NCBI GenBank assembly: GCA_025450495.1
Contig: JANWHI010000019.1
Coordinates: 1-34,435, forward strand
Length of the DNA: 34,435 bases
Reading direction: 5' to 3'
Source of the DNA: Candidatus Dormiibacter sp.
GTDB lineage: Bacteria > Chloroflexota > Dormibacteria > UBA8260
The number at the start of each line of letters is the position of its first letter. The stretch's first letter is position 1. Positions 31,179-34,435 of the stretch are shown here, piece after piece. Position numbers and translations under genes: made by a program. The notes under the pieces were generated by a model. The model made no database searches and was not told where the DNA came from. It worked only from the letters and a program-made list of their open reading frames with translations.

Positions 31179-32939
31179 TCATCCGCCGGCTCGGGCGCGA
31201 CGGCGGCGGCGCGCCGGCGCGGGCTCCGGGGCGGCCGCGATGGTCTGCACGGCCTCTCCCCGCAACTCCATCGCCCGCGCCAGCGCGGCATCGGTGACCC
31301 GCCCGGACATGAGCCGGGCGATCTCGGCGAGGCGATCGTCGCCGTCGACCGCGACCAGTGCGGCCACGGTGCCGGCGGAGGTGTCGCGCTTGCGCACCAG
31401 GAGGTGCCCGGTTGCCCGGGACGCGATCTCGGCGCGATGGGTGACGGCGATCACCTGGCGGTGAGCACCCGTGGCGGCGAGGAGGTCGCCGACCCGTGCG
31501 GCGGTCTCGCCGCCGATCCCCGTGTCCACCTCGTCAAGAACCAGCAGCGGCGAGCCGGCCTCGGTGACGCATGCGGAGATCGCCAGCACCAGTCGCGAGA
31601 GCTCGCCTCCGGACGGACCCTCGTCGAGCGGCGCGGGGATCGCCTGCCGGTTGGTGGCCAGGCGGAACTCCACCTCGTCGATGCCGGCCGGACCGCAGCG
31701 CACCAGGGCACCGCCGGCCTCGACGCCGTCCATGTCGGCACGGCGGTCGAGGACGACGCGCAAGGTGGCGTGCGGCAGCTCGAGCAGGTGGAGGGCGGCC
31801 TCCACGTCGCTCTCGAGACGGCGCGCGGCCAGGCGGCGCCGCTCGGAGAGCTTCAAGGCCAGCTCGCCGGCACGCGTCCGGGCCGTGGCCGCCAGCGCCT
31901 CGGCCGCGGTGAGGCGGGCGCCGCCGTCCGCGCCGGCGCCGAGCAGCTCCTGGGCCGCGGCCAGGGCCTCGAGCGCCTGCTCGAGCGAGCCGTGGCGTCG
32001 CCGTACGCGGACGAGCAGGTCGAGCCGCTCCTCCACCAGGGCGAGGCGCTTCTCATCGAGGTGGACGGAGTCGCTGTGGCGCCGCGCGGCCGCGCCGAGG
32101 TCGCGGAGCTCCTCGAGCAGAGTCGTCGCCTCCGTGGTGAGCGCGTCGAGGCCGGCGTCGATCCCGCTCAGCGCCGCCGATCCGCTGACAGCGAGCGCGA
32201 GCTGGTCCGCGGCGCCAGGACGCTCATCGTCGCCACCGGCGGCGCGGCGCAGTCCATCGGAGGCCGCAGCCAGGGCGGCGGAGTTGCGTAACCGCAGCCG
32301 CTCGCTGGCCAGCTGCTCGTCCTCCCCCGCGACCAGGCCGAGATCGGCCAGGCCGGTCACCAGCTGGGCGGCGGCCTCGAGTTCGGCGGCACCGGCGGCC
32401 TGGCGGCGGCGCACCTCGGCAAGGGCGATGACCGCGGCGCGCCACTCGGTCACCGCCTGGCGCAGCTCATCACGAAGATCGCCGGCGGCGGCCGCGATGT
32501 CGAGGATGTCGCGCTGCCGGTTGCGCTGGAGCAGCCGGCGGCTCGCTCCCTGGAGGGTGATCTCAGCGAGGGCCTCCCCCACCTCGCGGAGCACCGCCTG
32601 GGAAACCAGCGCCCCGTTGATGCGGCAGGAACCGCGCCCGGCGCGACTGAGGTCGCGGGTGAGGGTGGTCAGCTCGTCAGCGGGGATGCCGATCGAGGCG
32701 AGGCGCTCCCGCACCGGCCCGGGCGCCTCATCGAACACGGCGCTGACCCGAGCGGTCTCGCTGCCGGCACGGACCGGGTCGCCGTCCACCCGTTCGCCGA
32801 GCGCCAGCCGCAGGGCGCTGATGCACACCGACTTGCCCGAGCCGGTCTCGCCGGTGAGCGCGGTGAACCCGGCGGGCAGTGGCGCCAGCGCATCGGCAAA
32901 CACGGCAAGGTCGTGGATGCGGATCTCGACGAGGCTCAC
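31179..32939 (-). CDS. recN: DNA repair protein RecN
   Basis: RecN is an Smc-like ATPase acting in double-strand break repair. The 586-residue protein has the N-terminal Walker A GFTALTGETGSGKSVCISAL, long alanine-rich coiled-coil regions (about 150-370) and a C-terminal ATPase half with signature PSGGELSRLVLAISA and Walker B LLVLDEVDTGIGGETA, then VIAVTHRAEIASRA. The usual GQHEHQ Q-loop is replaced by LQGASRRLL. GTG 32939 overlaps the nadK stop (GTGA). The tlyA-nadK-recN order is widely conserved. Confidence 0.95.
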   Translation of the reverse strand: MSLVEIRIHDLAVFADALAPLPAGFTALTGETGSGKSVCISALRLALGERVDGDPVRAGSETARVSAVFDEAPGPVRERLASIGIPADELTTLTRDLSRAGRGSCRINGALVSQAVLREVGEALAEITLQGASRRLLQRNRQRDILDIAAAAGDLRDELRQAVTEWRAAVIALAEVRRRQAAGAAELEAAAQLVTGLADLGLVAGEDEQLASERLRLRNSAALAAASDGLRRAAGGDDERPGAADQLALAVSGSAALSGIDAGLDALTTEATTLLEELRDLGAAARRHSDSVHLDEKRLALVEERLDLLVRVRRRHGSLEQALEALAAAQELLGAGADGGARLTAAEALAATARTRAGELALKLSERRRLAARRLESDVEAALHLLELPHATLRVVLDRRADMDGVEAGGALVRCGPAGIDEVEFRLATNRQAIPAPLDEGPSGGELSRLVLAISACVTEAGSPLLVLDEVDTGIGGETAARVGDLLAATGAHRQVIAVTHRAEIASRATGHLLVRKRDTSAGTVAALVAVDGDDRLAEIARLMSGRVTDAALARAMELRGEAVQTIAAAPEPAPARRRRRARAGG

Positions 32940-33841
32940 GAACGCGCCTCGATGACCCCGGGGCCCTCCTGCGTATCGTCGATGGGTCGGACCAGGTTGG
33001 GGCGCTCGAGATCCTTGAGCGGCAGCCCGAATCTTACCTTGTCGCGCAAGCGGCTGAGGAATGACGGCGAATCATCGAAACGCACGAAGGCCAGCTCCGG
33101 CCCGGGACGCACGATGATCTCGGCGCCGTTACGCAGGCGCGCCTCGCCGCTGCCGTCAGCGGCGACGTTGACCCGGCCACGCTCGACGGTGATGCGCAGC
33201 GTGACCATCTCCGGGAGCACGATGGCGCGGCTGATCACCGCGTGCGGCGCCAGGGGCACCACCACCACGGCTCGGACCCGAGGGTCGATCGGAGGCCCGC
33301 CGGCGCTGAACGCATAGGCGGTCGACCCGGTGGCGGTGGCCACGACCAGGCCGTCGGCATCGAACTCGCCGAGAAGCTCGCCGTCCTGCTCGACGCGGAT
33401 GCGGGCGAGCGCCACGCCGCCCGACTTGACCGCCACCTCGTTGAGCGCCAGCGACTGCAGCGGGGGGGTGGCGTCGTCTCCGGGGACGATCACCTCGAGC
33501 ATCGAGCGTGGCTGGGTGTGGTAGCGGCCGGCGGCGTACGCCTCGAGCGCTCCGGGCAGGTCGGCCACCTCGACGTCGGTGAGGAAGCCGAGACGGCCAC
33601 GGTTGACGCCCATCACCGGGATGCCGTGCGGCGCCACCAGGCGTGCCCCGTAGAGGAAGGTGCCGTCGCCGCCGATGGTGACCAGGAGGTCGGTGGCGGC
33701 GGCGTGCTCCGCGACCGTCCTCTCCGGGTGGCGGACCTCCACCCAGGCGTCGTAGCCGAGCTGGCGGGCGCGGGCGACGGCCGGCTCGACGGCGTGGTGC
33801 TCGCCGGGGTGAAGCAGGAAGCCGATCTGGCGCTTGCTCAT
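32936..33841 (-). CDS. nadK: NAD kinase
   Basis: NadK phosphorylates NAD to NADP. The 301-residue product has TIGGDGTFLYGARL (GGDGT motif), MGVNRGRLGFL, LNEVAV (NE/D motif) and the NAD-binding DGLVVATATGSTAYAFSAGGPPIDP. ATG 33841 overlaps the upstream tlyA stop. About a dozen upstream codons are open but not conserved. It may be metabolically linked to the split NAD synthetase 10 kb downstream, though they are in different operons. Confidence 0.97.
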   Translation of the reverse strand: MSKRQIGFLLHPGEHHAVEPAVARARQLGYDAWVEVRHPERTVAEHAAATDLLVTIGGDGTFLYGARLVAPHGIPVMGVNRGRLGFLTDVEVADLPGALEAYAAGRYHTQPRSMLEVIVPGDDATPPLQSLALNEVAVKSGGVALARIRVEQDGELLGEFDADGLVVATATGSTAYAFSAGGPPIDPRVRAVVVVPLAPHAVISRAIVLPEMVTLRITVERGRVNVAADGSGEARLRNGAEIIVRPGPELAFVRFDDSPSFLSRLRDKVRFGLPLKDLERPNLVRPIDDTQEGPGVIEARS

Positions 33842-34435
33842 CCCGTCTGCTCCAGCAGGCGAAGGTGCAGCAGCCACTCCTGGTTGCCCTTGGCGCCGCG
33901 CACGCCCGCCGCCACCGGCTCGTCGAGCGCCGCGACGACGCCCGTGTGCGCCATCCAGTCACCCAGCTCGGCGAGGGCGGCCGCCGTGCATCCGGGGTCG
34001 CGCACCACGCCGCCCCGGCCCACCGCGTCGCGGGCCAGCTCGAACTGCGGCTTGAACAGCGCGACCACCTCGGCCCCCGGGGCGAGGCGGGCCAGGCCGG
34101 GAAGAACGGCGCGCAGCGAGATAAAGGAGAGGTCGAGAGTGATCAGCGACGGCACCGGGCCGTCGAGGCGGTCGAGCCTGCGCACATTGGTGCGGTCCAT
34201 GACCCTGACGCGGTGGTCGGCGGCAAGCCGAGGATGGAGCTGCCCGTGGCCGACGTCCACGGCGTAGACCACCGCGGCGCCGCGGTGCAGGAGCACGTCA
34301 GTGAAGCCGCCCGTGCTGGCCCCGGCGTCCAGGCAGGTGCGACCGGTGCAGTCGACTTCCCAGCGCTGGAGCGCCGCGTCCAGCTTGAGCCCGCCGCGCC
34401 CGACCCACGGGTGGGTGCGATCGGTGAGCCGGATC
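33838..34435 (-). CDS. tlyA: TlyA rRNA 2'-O-methyltransferase (5' end cut by window)
   Basis: Only the last 198 residues are in the window, so the N-terminal S4 domain lies beyond the edge. The visible part has HPWVGRGGLKLDAAL, the SAM motif CLDAGASTGGFTDVLL, YAVDVGHGQLHPRL, ITLDLSFISLRAVLP, ALFKPQFELARD and AKGNQEWLLHL, all canonical for TlyA, which methylates C1409 of 16S and C1920 of 23S rRNA in mycobacteria. The tlyA-nadK-recN context is the usual one. Compare the divergent copy at 13766-14482. Confidence 0.95.
   Translation of the reverse strand, partial: IRLTDRTHPWVGRGGLKLDAALQRWEVDCTGRTCLDAGASTGGFTDVLLHRGAAVVYAVDVGHGQLHPRLAADHRVRVMDRTNVRRLDRLDGPVPSLITLDLSFISLRAVLPGLARLAPGAEVVALFKPQFELARDAVGRGGVVRDPGCTAAALAELGDWMAHTGVVAALDEPVAAGVRGAKGNQEWLLHLRLLEQTG

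Overview
The window is a compact, very GC-rich bacterial chromosome segment of housekeeping genes. Every recognised protein gene except one 15-codon reading frame lies on the minus strand, most joined by 1-8 bp start/stop overlaps (ATGA, GTGA, TTGA, TGATG). I see no phage, transposon, CRISPR or plasmid genes. Several traits do not fit a model proteobacterium or bacillus: a fused SecDF with no yajC, a TGS-less ThrRS, separate nitrilase and synthetase genes for NAD synthesis, a DinG with an N-terminal exonuclease, -10 boxes almost touching start codons, and an actinobacterial-type DnaA box (TTGTCCACA). Queuosine genes together with this set suggest a high-GC lineage near Chloroflexota/Dormibacterota or a deep actinobacterial relative. 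I cannot fix the phylum from sequence alone.

Layout, in the direction of transcription (right to left). (i) 34435-27634: tlyA (cut by the window edge), nadK, recN, scpA, scpB, rluB-like, cmk, plsC. (ii) 27583-17748: dinG with exonuclease, nitrilase-type amidotransferase, nadE, rsmI, metG, tatD, rsmA, MFS exporter. (iii) 17603-16371: a patchwork of a 61-aa zinc ribbon, tRNA-Val(GAC), a DUF4242-like protein, a 244-bp gap with DnaA-box-like repeats, and a 103-aa zinc-finger protein. (iv) 16313-8084: thrS and a second, divergent tlyA, then infC-rpmI-rplT-pheS-pheT-mpg behind an attenuator-type leader. (v) 8119-7660: a gap with divergent promoters, one driving yebC and one driving a plus-strand structured RNA of about 330 nt that ends in a strong terminator. 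(vi) 7660-1: yebC, ruvC, ruvA, ruvB, queA, tgt, secDF (cut by the left edge).

The gene sets are translation (PheRS, ThrRS, MetRS, IF3, L35, L20, rRNA and tRNA modification), recombination and chromosome maintenance (RuvABC, RecN, ScpAB, DinG, Mpg), NAD(P) supply (NadE, amidotransferase, NadK) and protein export (SecDF). The strongest candidate for something undescribed is the plus-strand RNA at about 7791-8119. It has its own promoter, an internal ribosome-binding site with a 15-codon ORF, a run of closely spaced hairpins and an intrinsic terminator, and it matches no RNA family I recognise. Other leads are a recurring TCCCTACMAT promoter element 6-9 bp before start codons, the infC leader attenuator, ATC and possibly ATA start codons, and the DnaA-box-like cluster.
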